From contig NZ_RAQJ01000002.1 in assembly GCF_003610635.1 (NCBI RefSeq), positions 186,001-250,000 of the forward strand: a stretch of DNA of 64,000 nt. Direction: 5' to 3'. A program made the position numbers and the translations under genes. Below, piece after piece: positions 1 through 9,443 of the stretch; the first letter of the stretch is position 1, and each line of letters starts with the position of its first letter. The notes beneath the pieces were generated by a model. The model was not told the origin of the DNA. It searched no databases and saw nothing but the letters and a program-made list of their open reading frames with translations. The DNA comes from Ichthyenterobacterium magnum. GTDB taxonomy: Bacteria > Bacteroidota > Bacteroidia > Flavobacteriales > Flavobacteriaceae.

Positions 1-118
1 AAAAGATAAAATAAATTCTAAGTATCTTAAAAAATACTTCAATTTTTTGGAAGGTATCAAAATAAACTAATCACAACAATGTGTATAGTTCATTGCTTGT
101 TCAGTTTGCACTCAAAAA

Positions 119-1069
119 TTAAATAACTAACTCCATTTTAATATCACAGCGTATATATGGGCAATCTGGCTCAACAGGAATTTCAATAAAACCATATTTT
201 CTATAAATATAGATGGCGTTTTCTAATTTTTTACTAGAGTAGAGTATAAGTTTAGGGATGTTGTTTGCTTTAGCGAAGTCAATACAATGTTGCATTAATT
301 GTTGACCAATTTTTCGTCCGCGTTCTTTTGGAGAAACAGCCATTTTTGTAAGCTCAAAAACACCAGTTGCTTTCATTGGCATTAAAGCAACTGTACCGAG
401 TATGTTTTTGTTGTCTTTGGCAAAAAATATATAACCACCTTTATCTACGATATAAGTTTCTGGTTTACTTAATACCTCTTGGTCATAAGGTTCTACATAA
501 AAATAAGTTTTAAGCCATTCAATATTTAAATCATAAAAGGCTTTGGCAAAATGGTTGTCATAATTAATTATTTCGATAGTATTAGATGTTGTCTTTTTTG
601 CTCTTTCAATAACAGTAGTACTAAACCTTTTTTCTGTTAGTTTAAGTTCAAAATTATTTAACTGCTCAATTAGTGAGTTTGCTTTCCCATTAGAAAACTC
701 TTTTACAGTTGCATCTATGGCTTTCCAAATAGGTTTCATTTGAGATTCTTGGTTTCTTCCTTTTGTAGAAAGAAAGACTATTTTTTTTCTTTTATCTTTT
801 TTATCAGTTTTAAAAACCACCAATTCTTTTTTTGATAGTTTGTTAATTGCCTGTGTAATTGCTGGCTGTGATATATGTAATGATTCTTGTAATTGTGTTG
901 TAGTTACACCATTTTTTGTGCTTATTATTTTAAATATAGGAAACAAGTATGGATCAAAATCTATATTAAAACTATCATATACCAATTGAGTTTCTTTCAT
1001 CATATAGTCACTCATTCTTTTTAACCTAGAACCTAAACCTAACTCACCAAAGCCTTTTAATGCATCCAT
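119..1069 (-). CDS. MarR-type HTH / GNAT acetyltransferase fusion
   Basis: A two-domain regulator-enzyme. The N-terminal part (about residues 1-145) is a winged helix of the MarR type with the expected pattern of a recognition helix rich in Gln/Ser/Ala followed by a basic wing (KTDKKDKRKK). The C-terminal part (about 165-316) is a GNAT fold with the acetyl-CoA loop RGRKIGQQL. Such fusions are a recognised architecture in Bacteroidota; substrate and regulon are unknown. The frame is open 13 codons further upstream to 1108, but I choose the internal ATG at 1069, because a -7 box (1098-1105) lies inside that extension. The gene is transcribed away from hutG, which lies just upstream in the same direction, 28 bases beyond the longest possible start. 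Confidence 0.85.
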   Translation of the reverse strand: MDALKGFGELGLGSRLKRMSDYMMKETQLVYDSFNIDFDPYLFPIFKIISTKNGVTTTQLQESLHISQPAITQAINKLSKKELVVFKTDKKDKRKKIVFLSTKGRNQESQMKPIWKAIDATVKEFSNGKANSLIEQLNNFELKLTEKRFSTTVIERAKKTTSNTIEIINYDNHFAKAFYDLNIEWLKTYFYVEPYDQEVLSKPETYIVDKGGYIFFAKDNKNILGTVALMPMKATGVFELTKMAVSPKERGRKIGQQLMQHCIDFAKANNIPKLILYSSKKLENAIYIYRKYGFIEIPVEPDCPYIRCDIKMELVI

Positions 1070-1097
1070 AATATTTGTGTTTATATAAGTGCTTATG

Positions 1098-1105
1098 CAA
1101 ATATA
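1098..1105 (-). promoter_or_regulatory. Bacteroidota -7 box for the MarR-GNAT gene
   Basis: Reads TATATTTG on the minus strand, matching TAnnTTTG, 29 bases before the ATG at 1069. It lies inside the longest possible reading frame and so argues for the shorter start. Confidence 0.5.
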
Positions 1106-1135
1106 CACATGTGAATTAAAATATAAAAGCGATTT

Positions 1136-2146
1136 TTAATTTTTTATGAAATCTGTAATGAGATAGGTGATAAGCTTACCAACTTTAATAGCTGTTTTTT
1201 TTGTTGGTGCTGCTTCACAGATATGTAAGTAAGTAGCATTTTTGTGATTTGAAAAAAAATTAACAAAATGTCTAGCTTTTGTAACACTAAATCCGCTAGG
1301 CGTCATTGCACTACTTGGAATATCTACTATGGCATCACAATCTATTTCTATGCCGTAGTTTGTGTTAGATACATGATTAATAACCTTTTTTAATTCGGTT
1401 TTATATTTTAATTCTTTTCTTATTTCAATCGCTTCAAAAGTGTTGTACTGTATAGATTTTAAATGATCCATTGTTTTAAAAATATGATCTGAAGTATAGT
1501 TTTCATGCAGCCCGAAAACAAAATAATTTTTTAAAAACCCTTCAGAATAAGCATAACTAAACCCATTACCGCTATGTCTACCTTCTTCAGCTCTAAAATC
1601 TGTATGTGCATCAAAATTAACGACATTAATAGGTTTTTTAAGTGCTAAACTTGTTCCTTTTATATTTCCGTAAGCATTATTATGTCCGCCACCAATAATA
1701 ATTGGTGTCTTTCCTGCGCTAACAATATTATATACCAAATGAGAAACTGTTTTGTCAATCTGTTCTACTAATTGTCTGGCAGTTTTAACATCTTTCTTTT
1801 TCTTTTGATTAAGTGTTTTTAGTTGTTCTTGTTGCTCATGAAACTCTAAGCAACCAAGAATTAGCACCTTTTTTGGGTTAGTAAATGCATTGCTTTGTAT
1901 GTTTAACAAAATTTTAATTGCTGCGTCCCAAGCACTTGAAGCACCTGATTTCCCGTAGTTTGCGAAAACACCTACATCTTCTTTTATGCCAAAAAGAACA
2001 TAGTCAACGTCTAAATTTTCTAAGTCGTCGTATATATTGGTGAGTTGAGAAAGTAAAACAACATGTTCTCCAAATTTGGTTTCGCCAGAACGTTTTTTAA
2101 GAAGACGATTTAAATCTTCAGCATTGAAAACAGAAAGTTGATCCAT
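1136..2146 (-). CDS. hutG: Formimidoylglutamase-like arginase-family hydrolase
   Basis: Member of the arginase/agmatinase/formimidoylglutamase superfamily, predicted to hydrolyse N-formimidoyl-glutamate to glutamate and formamide, the last step of one histidine degradation route. All dinuclear manganese ligands can be seen: His155 (GGGHNN), Asp179, His181 and Asp183 (NFDAHTDF), Asp269 and Asp271 (EIDCDAI). Length of 336 residues is normal for the family. The assignment to formimidoylglutamate rather than arginine or agmatine rests mainly on the nearby imidazolonepropionase gene at 3383-4618, which supplies an upstream step. The two are separated by a plus-strand gene, so they are not one transcript. 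hutH and hutU are not in the window. Confidence 0.8.
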   Translation of the reverse strand: MDQLSVFNAEDLNRLLKKRSGETKFGEHVVLLSQLTNIYDDLENLDVDYVLFGIKEDVGVFANYGKSGASSAWDAAIKILLNIQSNAFTNPKKVLILGCLEFHEQQEQLKTLNQKKKKDVKTARQLVEQIDKTVSHLVYNIVSAGKTPIIIGGGHNNAYGNIKGTSLALKKPINVVNFDAHTDFRAEEGRHSGNGFSYAYSEGFLKNYFVFGLHENYTSDHIFKTMDHLKSIQYNTFEAIEIRKELKYKTELKKVINHVSNTNYGIEIDCDAIVDIPSSAMTPSGFSVTKARHFVNFFSNHKNATYLHICEAAPTKKTAIKVGKLITYLITDFIKN

Positions 2147-2272
2147 TAAGAGATAAATTAAAATTGAAGAATTAAAAATACAGTTTATTTATTTTCGAAA
2201 CTATTAAAAACAATTATTTAAAGCATAACAATTAAGAATTAACGTTTCAACAACTTAAAACAAAAGCGATTT

Positions 2273-3154
2273 ATGGAAAATTCAAACAGTAAAAGTACAG
2301 GGTTAAAGGTTGCATTAGGTATTTTAGTAGTCCTTTTTCTAGCTACAGGGTTTTATACTTCAAAATTGTATAAAGACAAAAAAGAAAACGAAGCTACACT
2401 TACAAAACAAAAACAAGAAGTAATGGCTGAGTTAAGCACAATGGCAAAACAATATGATGTAGCTATTGGCGAAAATGATGTAGCAAATCAAAATTTATTA
2501 GAAGCTAGAGAGCGTATTCAAGGTTTAATGGATTCTTTAAAAATATCACAAAACAGTGTAAATAGCCTTTGGAGATACAAAAAGAGATTCTTAGCATTAC
2601 AAGAAGAAATGGATGTGTTATTAACTGAAAATGATAAATTGAAAATTGAAAATGCTTTATTAGCAACATCTTTAGATAGCACTCAAATGCAGTTAGCAGA
2701 GCGTGAAATGTTTACAGATTCTCTATTAGTTCAAAATACAGAATTAGCAGATGTAGTTGAAAATGCAGCAGTTTTACAAACTATAGGTTTAAAAGGATTT
2801 GGTGTTATAGAGCGTAGTTCTGGTAAATTAATACCAACAGAAAGAGCTAAACGAAGCGATAAAATTAGAGTTTGCTATACTGTTGCTAAAAATAGCTTAG
2901 TAGGTTCTGGAGATAAAGAGTTATATGTGCAAGTATTAGACCCAAGTGATAATGTATTAGGTGCTAACGAGCAAATACAATTTGATGATAAAGTTTTAAA
3001 CTACAGTTTGGTAAGCAAATTTAATTATGAAAACCAAAGTTTAAACATTTGTGAGTTTGTAGCTCCTGCTGAAGATTTTCAAAAAGGACGTTACGTTGTA
3101 AATGTATTTAATGAAAAAGAGTTATTATCTTCTACAGAATTTTCACTTAGATAA
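2273..3154 (+). CDS. Membrane-anchored coiled-coil protein of unknown function
   Basis: I do not recognise a functional family. The protein has a short polar start, one hydrophobic segment (about residues 12-30), then a long heptad-rich coiled coil (about 33-160) and a C-terminal globular part with predicted beta structure (about 165-293). The topology suggests an inner-membrane anchor with the coiled coil and globular domain in the periplasm. Similar Bacteroidota proteins have, as far as I recall, sometimes been labelled as chromosome-partitioning proteins because of the coiled coil; nothing here (no Walker motif) supports that. It is a single-gene unit, divergent from hutG and ended by a strong terminator at 3175-3206. 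Confidence 0.75.
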   Translation: MENSNSKSTGLKVALGILVVLFLATGFYTSKLYKDKKENEATLTKQKQEVMAELSTMAKQYDVAIGENDVANQNLLEARERIQGLMDSLKISQNSVNSLWRYKKRFLALQEEMDVLLTENDKLKIENALLATSLDSTQMQLAEREMFTDSLLVQNTELADVVENAAVLQTIGLKGFGVIERSSGKLIPTERAKRSDKIRVCYTVAKNSLVGSGDKELYVQVLDPSDNVLGANEQIQFDDKVLNYSLVSKFNYENQSLNICEFVAPAEDFQKGRYVVNVFNEKELLSSTEFSLR

Positions 3155-3174
3155 TTAAGTAATATAAAGTAAAG

Positions 3175-3206
3175 AAAAGCCTGAAAGTATTTTTCAGGCT
3201 TTTTTT
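3175..3206 (+). terminator. Rho-independent terminator
   Basis: Perfect 12-base-pair stem (AAAAGCCTGAAA with TTTCAGGCTTTT), 5-base loop, continuing T run, 20 bases after the stop of the coiled-coil gene. Confidence 0.9.
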
Positions 3207-3246
3207 ATTTTATAGATTTATCTTGTAATGTAAGTATATTATGAAC

Positions 3247-3349
3247 GTCATTCCGAATTTATTTCGGAATCTCATCACTAAATACATCAAACAGTTAAAA
3301 TGAGAACCTGAAACAAGACTTCGACAAGCTCTGCCTAATAGTTCAGGTT
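3247..3349. repeat. GTCATTCC-type intergenic hairpin repeat, copy 1
   Basis: Starts GTCATTCCGAA, immediately followed by the complementary TTCGGAATCTC, then a second imperfect hairpin (AACCTGAA at 3306-3312 with TTCAGGTT near 3342-3349) that encloses TTCGACAAGCTC. It lies between two convergent genes, after the terminator of the first. It belongs to the same loose family as the copies at 4971, 22736, 27853 and 45271. Confidence 0.6.
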
Positions 3350-3382
3350 GACCAATAACGATTATTGAGATTAGACCTAACT

Positions 3383-4618
3383 TTATACTGTTTGCCCATT
3401 AATGATAACAGTATCAATAAGATTATCACCAAATGCATATGGTAAATAGGAGTAATCAGGAATAGGTTGTGTAATTATGATGTTTGCTTTTTTGCCTCTA
3501 CAAATACTGCCATGAGTATTGCTAATTCCCATAGCATAGGCTCCATTTATAGTCGCTGCATTAATAGCTTCTTCTGGAGTCATTTTCATTTTTATGCAAG
3601 CTGTGCTAACTACAAAATTCATGTTACCACTTGGTGTAGAACCAGGATTGTAATCTGTAGCCAAAGCCAGCGGTAAGCCAGCATCAATTAATTGTCTCGC
3701 TGGTGTATACGGAATACTTAAAAAGTAAGAGCAAGATGGAAGTGCAACAGGTATTGTATTAGTATTTTTAAGAGCTTCAATATCTTCTGTGTTTAATTCT
3801 TCAAGATGGTCAACAGAAAGTGCATCATTGTTTACGGCTAACGCAACGCCTCCAAAAGCATTAAATTGATTAACGTGAATTTTTGGAATTAACCCATGTT
3901 GTCTTCCTGCTTCTAATACACGTTTTGTATCTTCAAGAGAGAAGTAGCCTTTTTCACAAAAAACATCAATATATTCAGCTAAATTTTCATTTACAACTGC
4001 TGGAATCATTTCATTAACTACTAAATCAATAAAACCTTCTTTATTGTTTTTGTAAGCTTTCGGTATAGCATGAGCAGCTAAAAGTGTCGCTTTAACTTTT
4101 ACATCAAAATCTTTTTTTAAGCGTTTAATAACACGGAGCATTTTAAGTTCGGCTTCAACAGTTAAACCATAGCCTGATTTTATTTCTATGGCTCCAGTAC
4201 CTAATTTAATGACTTGTTTTAGGCGTTCTGCGGATTGGTTATATAATTCGTCTTCACTAATATTTTGAAGTTTTTCTGCCGAATTTAAAATGCCACCACC
4301 ACGATTGGCAATAGCTTCATAGCTCAAACCATTTATTCTATCAACAAATTCTTGAACTCGATTTCCTGCATACACAAGATGTGTATGAGAATCGCACCAA
4401 GTTGGTAAAACAACTTTACCTGAAGCATCTATAATTTTATCTGCTTCAATATCTATACAATCTGTCATGCTTCCGTATTCAACTATAGTATCATGTTCAA
4501 TAAGCAAATATGCATTCTTTAAAGTTGGCAGGATTTTCATGTCAGCGCCTTTTATAACAGTAACATTGGTTTCTCTTACTTGAAGTAATTCTTTTATATT
4601 GGTAATTAATAAAGTCAT
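3383..4618 (-). CDS. hutI: Imidazolonepropionase
   Basis: Metal-dependent amidohydrolase that opens the imidazolone ring of 4-imidazolone-5-propionate to give N-formimidoyl-L-glutamate in histidine degradation; cytosolic. The metal-binding His78-x-His80 (DSHTHLVYAG) is present, as are the HVNQFNAFGG and DHLEELN histidine motifs and the C-terminal ATDYNPGS aspartate motif, which is highly typical of HutI. The 411-residue length is normal. A -7 box (4645-4652) supports the start. Its product is the substrate of the predicted HutG at 1136-2146. Confidence 0.95.
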   Translation of the reverse strand: MTLLITNIKELLQVRETNVTVIKGADMKILPTLKNAYLLIEHDTIVEYGSMTDCIDIEADKIIDASGKVVLPTWCDSHTHLVYAGNRVQEFVDRINGLSYEAIANRGGGILNSAEKLQNISEDELYNQSAERLKQVIKLGTGAIEIKSGYGLTVEAELKMLRVIKRLKKDFDVKVKATLLAAHAIPKAYKNNKEGFIDLVVNEMIPAVVNENLAEYIDVFCEKGYFSLEDTKRVLEAGRQHGLIPKIHVNQFNAFGGVALAVNNDALSVDHLEELNTEDIEALKNTNTIPVALPSCSYFLSIPYTPARQLIDAGLPLALATDYNPGSTPSGNMNFVVSTACIKMKMTPEEAINAATINGAYAMGISNTHGSICRGKKANIIITQPIPDYSYLPYAFGDNLIDTVIINGQTV

Positions 4619-4644
4619 ATTTTGCTATAAAAGCCTAAATTTAA

Positions 4645-4652
4645 CAAAATTA
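4645..4652 (-). promoter_or_regulatory. -7 box for hutI
   Basis: TAATTTTG on the minus strand, matching TAnnTTTG, 27 bases before the hutI ATG. It overlaps the 41-base divergent gap shared with the small zinc-ribbon gene. Confidence 0.45.
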
Positions 4653-4659
4653 AATTCTG

Positions 4660-4950
4660 ATGACTAGAGAAAAACGTGATAAAATTTGTGAGAGTTGTAA
4701 TAATCATATTATTGACGAACGTTACGGATTGTTATGTGGACTAACCAATAATTTTGCAAATTTTCAGGATAAATGTAAAGATTATAATGCATCAGTTGCA
4801 GCACCATCAATAGCTAGAAAGCCTATAGAAAGAACTACAATTACAAAAAAGAAAGAAAAAAAGGGCTTTGGTTCTGTAATAGGAACAGGAATTGTTTTGT
4901 GGATTGTATTTAAAATTGTTTTAAAACTGATTAAGAGTTTTTCAGAATAA
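4660..4950 (+). CDS. Small cysteine-motif membrane protein
   Basis: A 96-residue protein of unknown function. The N-terminal half holds four cysteines (a CxxC pair near residues 10-13, then single Cys near 27 and 39) that could bind one zinc or iron. A basic linker (KKKEKK) follows, and the C-terminal third is one hydrophobic helix (VIGTGIVLWIVFKIVLKLI), so the cysteine domain is probably cytoplasmic under the positive-inside rule. Divergent from hutI across 41 bases. The compact composition and clear domain pattern make this a real gene rather than a chance frame. Confidence 0.7.
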   Translation: MTREKRDKICESCNNHIIDERYGLLCGLTNNFANFQDKCKDYNASVAAPSIARKPIERTTITKKKEKKGFGSVIGTGIVLWIVFKIVLKLIKSFSE

Positions 4951-4970
4951 AAAAGAAGTTATTTAAATAA

Positions 4971-5060
4971 GTGTCATTCTGAATGAAATGAAGAATCTTA
5001 TATAAATACACGTAATAATTATTATGTGAATGAGATTTTTTAACTACACTCAAAATGACT
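4971..5060. repeat. GTCATTCT-type intergenic hairpin repeat, copy 2
   Basis: Begins GTGTCATTCTGAATGAAATG and ends CACTCAAAATGAC, the ends pairing over about ten bases with one mismatch; AGAATCT/GAGATTTTT pair further in. Same type as copies 3 and 4 but lacking their outer arms. Located between convergent genes (small zinc-ribbon gene and fumC). Confidence 0.7.
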
Positions 5061-5082
5061 AAGCATAACTCTTTTTTTGAAT

Positions 5083-5110
5083 AAAAAACGCCAACTATAA
5101 GCTGACGTTT
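5083..5110 (-). terminator. Terminator of fumC
   Basis: Read on the minus strand: AAACGTCA, 9-base loop, TGGCGTTT and a T run; eight pairs including one G-U. It starts 27 bases after the fumC stop. Confidence 0.7.
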
Positions 5111-5137
5111 GTAATATAAATTGAGTTTTTTTGATTC

Positions 5138-6535
5138 TTATTTTGAATCGCCAACCATATTTTCAGGTTTAACCCAAGTATCATAATCTTCGGCAGAAAC
5201 ATAACCTAAATTAATGGCTTCTTCTTTTAAAGTTGTTCCATTTTTATGAGCTGTATTTGCAATTTCGGCAGCTTTATAATAACCTATTTTAGTATTTAAT
5301 GCAGTTACTAGCATTAATGAGTTATTTAATAATTCTTTAATAACGCCATGATTTGGTTCTATGCCAGAAGCACAATGCGCTTCAAAGCTTACACAAGCGT
5401 CTCCAATTAGCTGTGCAGATTGTAAAACATTTGCAGCCATCATTGGTTTAAATACGTTTAACTCGTAATGACCTTGAGTACCACCAACAGTTACGGCAAC
5501 ATCGTTGCCCATAACTTGAGCACAAACCATGGTTAAAGCTTCACATTGGGTTGGGTTTACTTTTCCTGGCATAATAGAGCTTCCAGGTTCATTAGCAGGA
5601 ATTATAATTTCTCCAATACCAGAACGTGGTCCAGAAGCCATCATACGTACATCATTAGCAATTTTGTTAAGTGATACAGCTAATTGCTTTAAAGCACCAT
5701 GTGTTTCAACTAAAGCATCGTGAGCAGCTAAAGCTTCAAATTTGTTTTCAGCAGTTATAAAAGGTAGGTTTGTAAATTGAGCAATATATTTTGCAACTAA
5801 AATATCATAACCTTTTGGTGTGTTTAATCCTGTACCAACAGCTGTTCCTCCTAAAGCTAATTCGGCTAAATGGGGTAAAGTGTTTTTTAAAGCTTTAAGT
5901 CCATGGTCTAATTGAGACACATATCCCGAAAATTCTTGACCTAAGGTTAGTGGTGTTGCATCCATTAAATGTGTGCGTCCAATTTTAACAACCTCCTTAA
6001 ATTCAATAGCTTTTTTATGTAATGTATCTCTAAGTTTAGTTATTCCTGGAATAGTGGTTTCTACTATTTTTTTATAAGCAGCAATATGCATGCCTGTTGG
6101 AAATGTATCGTTAGACGACTGTGATTTATTCACATCATCATTTGGTTGAATTGTTTTTTCACCTTCACCAATAATATGACCAGCAATTTGATGCGCTCTA
6201 TTAGCAATAACCTCATTTACATTCATATTGCTTTGTGTTCCTGATCCTGTTTGCCAGATAACTAAAGGAAACTGATTATCATGTTTACCTTCTAGAATTT
6301 CATCACAAACTTTAGCTATTAAATCTCTTTTTTCTGTTGATAAAACACCAAGTTCATTATTTGTGTATGCAGCTGCTTTTTTTAAGTAAGCAAAACCATA
6401 AACAATCTCTAGTGGCATTGATGCTGAAGCCCCAATTTTAAAGTTATTACGAGAACGTTCTGTTTGAGCTCCCCATAGTTTATCTGCAGGCACATTTACA
6501 TTACCCATAGTGTCTTTTTCTATTCTAAAATCCAT
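5138..6535 (-). CDS. fumC: Class II fumarate hydratase
   Basis: Oxygen-stable, iron-free fumarase of the citric acid cycle, converting fumarate and malate reversibly in the cytosol as a homotetramer. The 465-residue length is normal. The family signature [11 protein letters not shown] is present near residue 317, with the [11 protein letters not shown] active-site segment and the HGALKQLA region upstream. It is a monocistronic unit with its own -7 box (6564-6571) and terminator (5083-5110). Confidence 0.97.
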   Translation of the reverse strand: MDFRIEKDTMGNVNVPADKLWGAQTERSRNNFKIGASASMPLEIVYGFAYLKKAAAYTNNELGVLSTEKRDLIAKVCDEILEGKHDNQFPLVIWQTGSGTQSNMNVNEVIANRAHQIAGHIIGEGEKTIQPNDDVNKSQSSNDTFPTGMHIAAYKKIVETTIPGITKLRDTLHKKAIEFKEVVKIGRTHLMDATPLTLGQEFSGYVSQLDHGLKALKNTLPHLAELALGGTAVGTGLNTPKGYDILVAKYIAQFTNLPFITAENKFEALAAHDALVETHGALKQLAVSLNKIANDVRMMASGPRSGIGEIIIPANEPGSSIMPGKVNPTQCEALTMVCAQVMGNDVAVTVGGTQGHYELNVFKPMMAANVLQSAQLIGDACVSFEAHCASGIEPNHGVIKELLNNSLMLVTALNTKIGYYKAAEIANTAHKNGTTLKEEAINLGYVSAEDYDTWVKPENMVGDSK

Positions 6536-6563
6536 TGCTAAATAAAGTATTTATTACAGCTGC

Positions 6564-6571
6564 AAAGTTAC
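6564..6571 (-). promoter_or_regulatory. -7 box for fumC
   Basis: TAACTTTG on the minus strand, 29 bases before the fumC ATG. No convincing -33 TTG was seen. Confidence 0.45.
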
Positions 6572-6673
6572 AATTTTGTTGTTGATTTGATCTAAGTATT
6601 TAAGCCTTTATTTGTTATTATTGATAGATTTAAATTAGTATTGAAAACCTGTTAATAAAACTCAAATTTTCTA

Positions 6674-6704
6674 TTGTAAAACAAAACTCTTTATTATATC
6701 TTTG
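6674..6704 (+). promoter_or_regulatory. Promoter (TTG - 20 bases - TATCTTTG)
   Basis: A good Bacteroidota promoter: TTG at 6674-6676, 20-base spacer, TATCTTTG at 6697-6704, then an ATG 28 bases downstream. It confirms that the 60-residue ORF that follows is expressed. Confidence 0.7.
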
Positions 6705-6732
6705 CCATAGTTATATAAAAGAACCACACATT

Positions 6733-6915
6733 ATGTTTGATTTTGATCAGTATTTAGGATTTTTAGCGTTTTTAACCATTTTAACTTTAGGTTTTTGGTT
6801 GATGATATTTTTAATCACATTTGTAATCCCTTATTGGATTGGAGGTTCTTTAATGGAACGCATGAAGGAAATACGTGATGAAAAGAAAGCAAAAAGAGAA
6901 GCATCTACTCATTAA
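6733..6915 (+). CDS. Small single-pass membrane protein
   Basis: A 60-residue protein with a very hydrophobic segment (about residues 9-38, with aromatic residues and a proline-tryptophan pair near its end) and a charged, lysine- and glutamate-rich cytoplasmic tail. Function unknown. Its own promoter (6674-6704) and terminator (6935-6967) make it an independent transcription unit, which is good evidence that this short ORF is a gene. Confidence 0.75.
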   Translation: MFDFDQYLGFLAFLTILTLGFWLMIFLITFVIPYWIGGSLMERMKEIRDEKKAKREASTH

Positions 6916-6934
6916 TTGAGTATTTATAAATATT

Positions 6935-6967
6935 AAAAAAAGGAAGCTATATGGCTTCCTTTTTTTT
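6935..6967. terminator. Bidirectional terminator
   Basis: A run of A, then GGAAGC, a 6-base loop, GCTTCC, then a run of T. It serves the small membrane protein on the plus strand and the receptor gene on the minus strand, which converge here. Confidence 0.9.
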
Positions 6968-6983
6968 GTTATGTGTTTTTGAG

Positions 6984-9437
6984 TTATCCTTCAAAATCAA
7001 AATCATCACTTCTGTTACCGCGTTGACGTTTCTTCTTTTGATTAAACCTATAAGTGAATGATAAATTAAAACTACGCTCTCTCCATTGAAATTCGCTTTC
7101 ACTTGTAAAGGTTGGAGTAGTGGTTGTTTGGTTTCGTTTTCTACTATTAAAGACATCATTAACATTAAATGCTATTGATGCTTTATCTTTAAATAGGTCT
7201 TTACTAAAAGCTAAAGTTGTACTAAATAATGCGTCTCTATCATTTTGCGAATCTTCACTTCTTGGACCATTATAAAACAATCGTGTTTGCCAATCTATAT
7301 TTCCGGGTAATGTGTATTTGTTATTTAAACGTACAAACCAACTTGAGTTTTTATTGGCTAAATCTAATCCGCTAGGTGTTATGCCTTCAGTTTCAGATTG
7401 AAAGAAATTAAAATTAGCATTTATGTTCCACTTTTTTGAAGCTCTATATGCTAAAGTAAATTCAAAACCAATACGATCTTGAGTAGCTAAATTTATTGGT
7501 GTTCGGTTTATTACATTTTCTTCAATACCATTTACAATAACGGTTTCACCAGTATCTAACGAAATAAAATTAAAAACGTCTGTTGCATGAGAATAATATG
7601 CAGACGTGTCAAATGTAAACTTGCCAAAACGTTTTAAATACCCTAAATCAAACTGTCCAGAATAGCTTGGGTCTAAATCTGGATTACCTTGAAACACGCT
7701 GGTAATACTTGATCTTGAAGGGAATGGATTTATAAAAAAGGAACGAGGTCTTCGTAAACGTCTGTTATATGCTAAGGTGATATTTTCACTTTTACTGAGT
7801 TCATAATTTAAATTTACAGTTGGAAATAAACCTGTATAGTTTTTCTTTTTAAATGCTCCAGTAGTTGGTTGATCTAAAGTGATTTGGGTATTCTCCATAC
7901 GTAAACCTAATAGGTATGAAAATTTATCTCCTATTTTGCTGCCATATTGTGTATAGACTGCTGTTAAATACTCTTTGTAATTAAAAAGGTTTGTTAAGCC
8001 ATTATCTACTACAAATTGATTTGTATTGCTATCTAAAAATTCTACAGTGTAATCTGTGCTTTGTTTATTGAAGTTTCCACGATAACCCATTTCAAACTGG
8101 CTTTTTTCTCCTATAGGTAGTACATAATCTGTTTGTAATAATATACGCGTTTGGTCTTCTAAAGTAGCTACTTTTTCTTTGTTTATGCCATCAATGTTTA
8201 CAAGTGAATTTTCATCTTCATTGCTGTCTTCGTACTGAAAATCGAATGTTAATTTATGACCACTAGTTTTAAATTGTTTATCAAAATTTATAGCATAGAA
8301 AATTGTTTTGTCATTTTCTAATTCTGGATCTAAACGTAAACTACTAGACAATAAGCTCCTATTAGTGTCAAACTGCTCAATGATGTTAGTTGTGTTTCTT
8401 TCACTGTCACTATCTCTATAGAAAATAGATGATGTTAATGATGCAGAGTCTGTGATATACCATTCTATACCTAAATTGGTATTGAAACCTTTTCTTACGC
8501 GATCAAAATCACTAGATTCATCTAAAAATGTATCTGGGTTGTCTGCTATTAAATTTCCTAAATCATCAAAGTCTTTATTAAAATTTTGACGTGATGAATT
8601 TATATGACCAGGAGCTTCGCGATAACTATAACCAGAAGTGTTAAAAATGTTTACGTTTCCGGTTCTATAATTTATATTTCCTGAAATTCCTGCAGAAGGA
8701 TTATAGCCAACATTAGTGGTTATGGCTCCATTGAGACCTTGAAGTTTACTTCGCCTTAGTATAATGTTTAAGATTCCTGCTGTGCCTTCGGCATCATATC
8801 GTGCTGAAGGCGATGTGATAACTTCTACCTTTTCAATTGATTCTGCTGGTAATTGACGTAAAGCATCAGTTGAGTTTAAACCAACTAAACCAGATGGTTT
8901 ACCGTTTATTAAAATTCTAACATTTTCATTACCTCGCAATGAAACATTTCCTTCTACATCAACAGAAACTGAAGGCACATTATCTAAAACATCACTAACT
9001 GTGCCGCCTCGTACTGTAAGGTCTTTACCAACATTGTAGATTTTTTTATCGAGCTTTATCTCTACAGTTGTACGTTCTGCAATAACTTCTACGGCGTCTA
9101 AAGACTCTATGTCTAAAGCTAAGCTAACTTTACCTAAGTCTATATCGTTTGTTATATTTCTATCTTGAAATGTTTGTGTTTTATAAGATATGTATTCTAC
9201 TAATATATTATAGACACCTTTGGGAACTTTAATGTTAAACTTCCCTTTTTCATCGGTAATGCCACCAGTAATTATTTTATTCTCTTTCTTGCTAAAAAAA
9301 GAGACTGTAGCATATTCTAAAGGTGCATTTACGTCTTTATCAATTACTGTTCCTGTAACTTTTGCTTCTTTGTTTTGTTGAGCGAAAGCTGTGCTAAGTG
9401 TTAAGAATAACACTATTATATTAAAAAAAGATTTCAT
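6984..9437 (-). CDS. TonB-receptor-like outer membrane beta-barrel protein
   Basis: An exported protein with a signal peptide (residues 1-19, ending AFA), a carboxypeptidase-regulatory-like beta-sandwich (about 25-110, GTVIDKDVNAPLEYATVSF), a plug domain (about 125-230, with GGTVSDVLDNVPSVSVDVEG and the SARYDAEGTAGILNI segment) and a large barrel of the OMP_b-brl_3 type ending in LSFTYRF. Proteins of this build import or bind large substrates across the outer membrane, but no SusD partner is next to it, so the substrate cannot be guessed. After the last strand there is an unusual tail, basic (KKKRQRGNR) then acidic (DDFDFEG). It is 6 bases downstream of the small basic exported protein and probably co-transcribed with it. 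Confidence 0.9.
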   Translation of the reverse strand: MKSFFNIIVLFLTLSTAFAQQNKEAKVTGTVIDKDVNAPLEYATVSFFSKKENKIITGGITDEKGKFNIKVPKGVYNILVEYISYKTQTFQDRNITNDIDLGKVSLALDIESLDAVEVIAERTTVEIKLDKKIYNVGKDLTVRGGTVSDVLDNVPSVSVDVEGNVSLRGNENVRILINGKPSGLVGLNSTDALRQLPAESIEKVEVITSPSARYDAEGTAGILNIILRRSKLQGLNGAITTNVGYNPSAGISGNINYRTGNVNIFNTSGYSYREAPGHINSSRQNFNKDFDDLGNLIADNPDTFLDESSDFDRVRKGFNTNLGIEWYITDSASLTSSIFYRDSDSERNTTNIIEQFDTNRSLLSSSLRLDPELENDKTIFYAINFDKQFKTSGHKLTFDFQYEDSNEDENSLVNIDGINKEKVATLEDQTRILLQTDYVLPIGEKSQFEMGYRGNFNKQSTDYTVEFLDSNTNQFVVDNGLTNLFNYKEYLTAVYTQYGSKIGDKFSYLLGLRMENTQITLDQPTTGAFKKKNYTGLFPTVNLNYELSKSENITLAYNRRLRRPRSFFINPFPSRSSITSVFQGNPDLDPSYSGQFDLGYLKRFGKFTFDTSAYYSHATDVFNFISLDTGETVIVNGIEENVINRTPINLATQDRIGFEFTLAYRASKKWNINANFNFFQSETEGITPSGLDLANKNSSWFVRLNNKYTLPGNIDWQTRLFYNGPRSEDSQNDRDALFSTTLAFSKDLFKDKASIAFNVNDVFNSRKRNQTTTTPTFTSESEFQWRERSFNLSFTYRFNQKKKRQRGNRSDDFDFEG

Positions 9438-9443
9438 AAAGTT

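Noticed and set aside
1-118. Partial gene at the left edge
   Set aside because: AT-rich, no open frame of useful length and no recognisable motif; it may hold the end of the MarR-GNAT transcript.
1136-4618. A hut operon
   Set aside because: hutG and hutI are separated by a plus-strand gene with its own terminator, and hutH and hutU are absent from the window.
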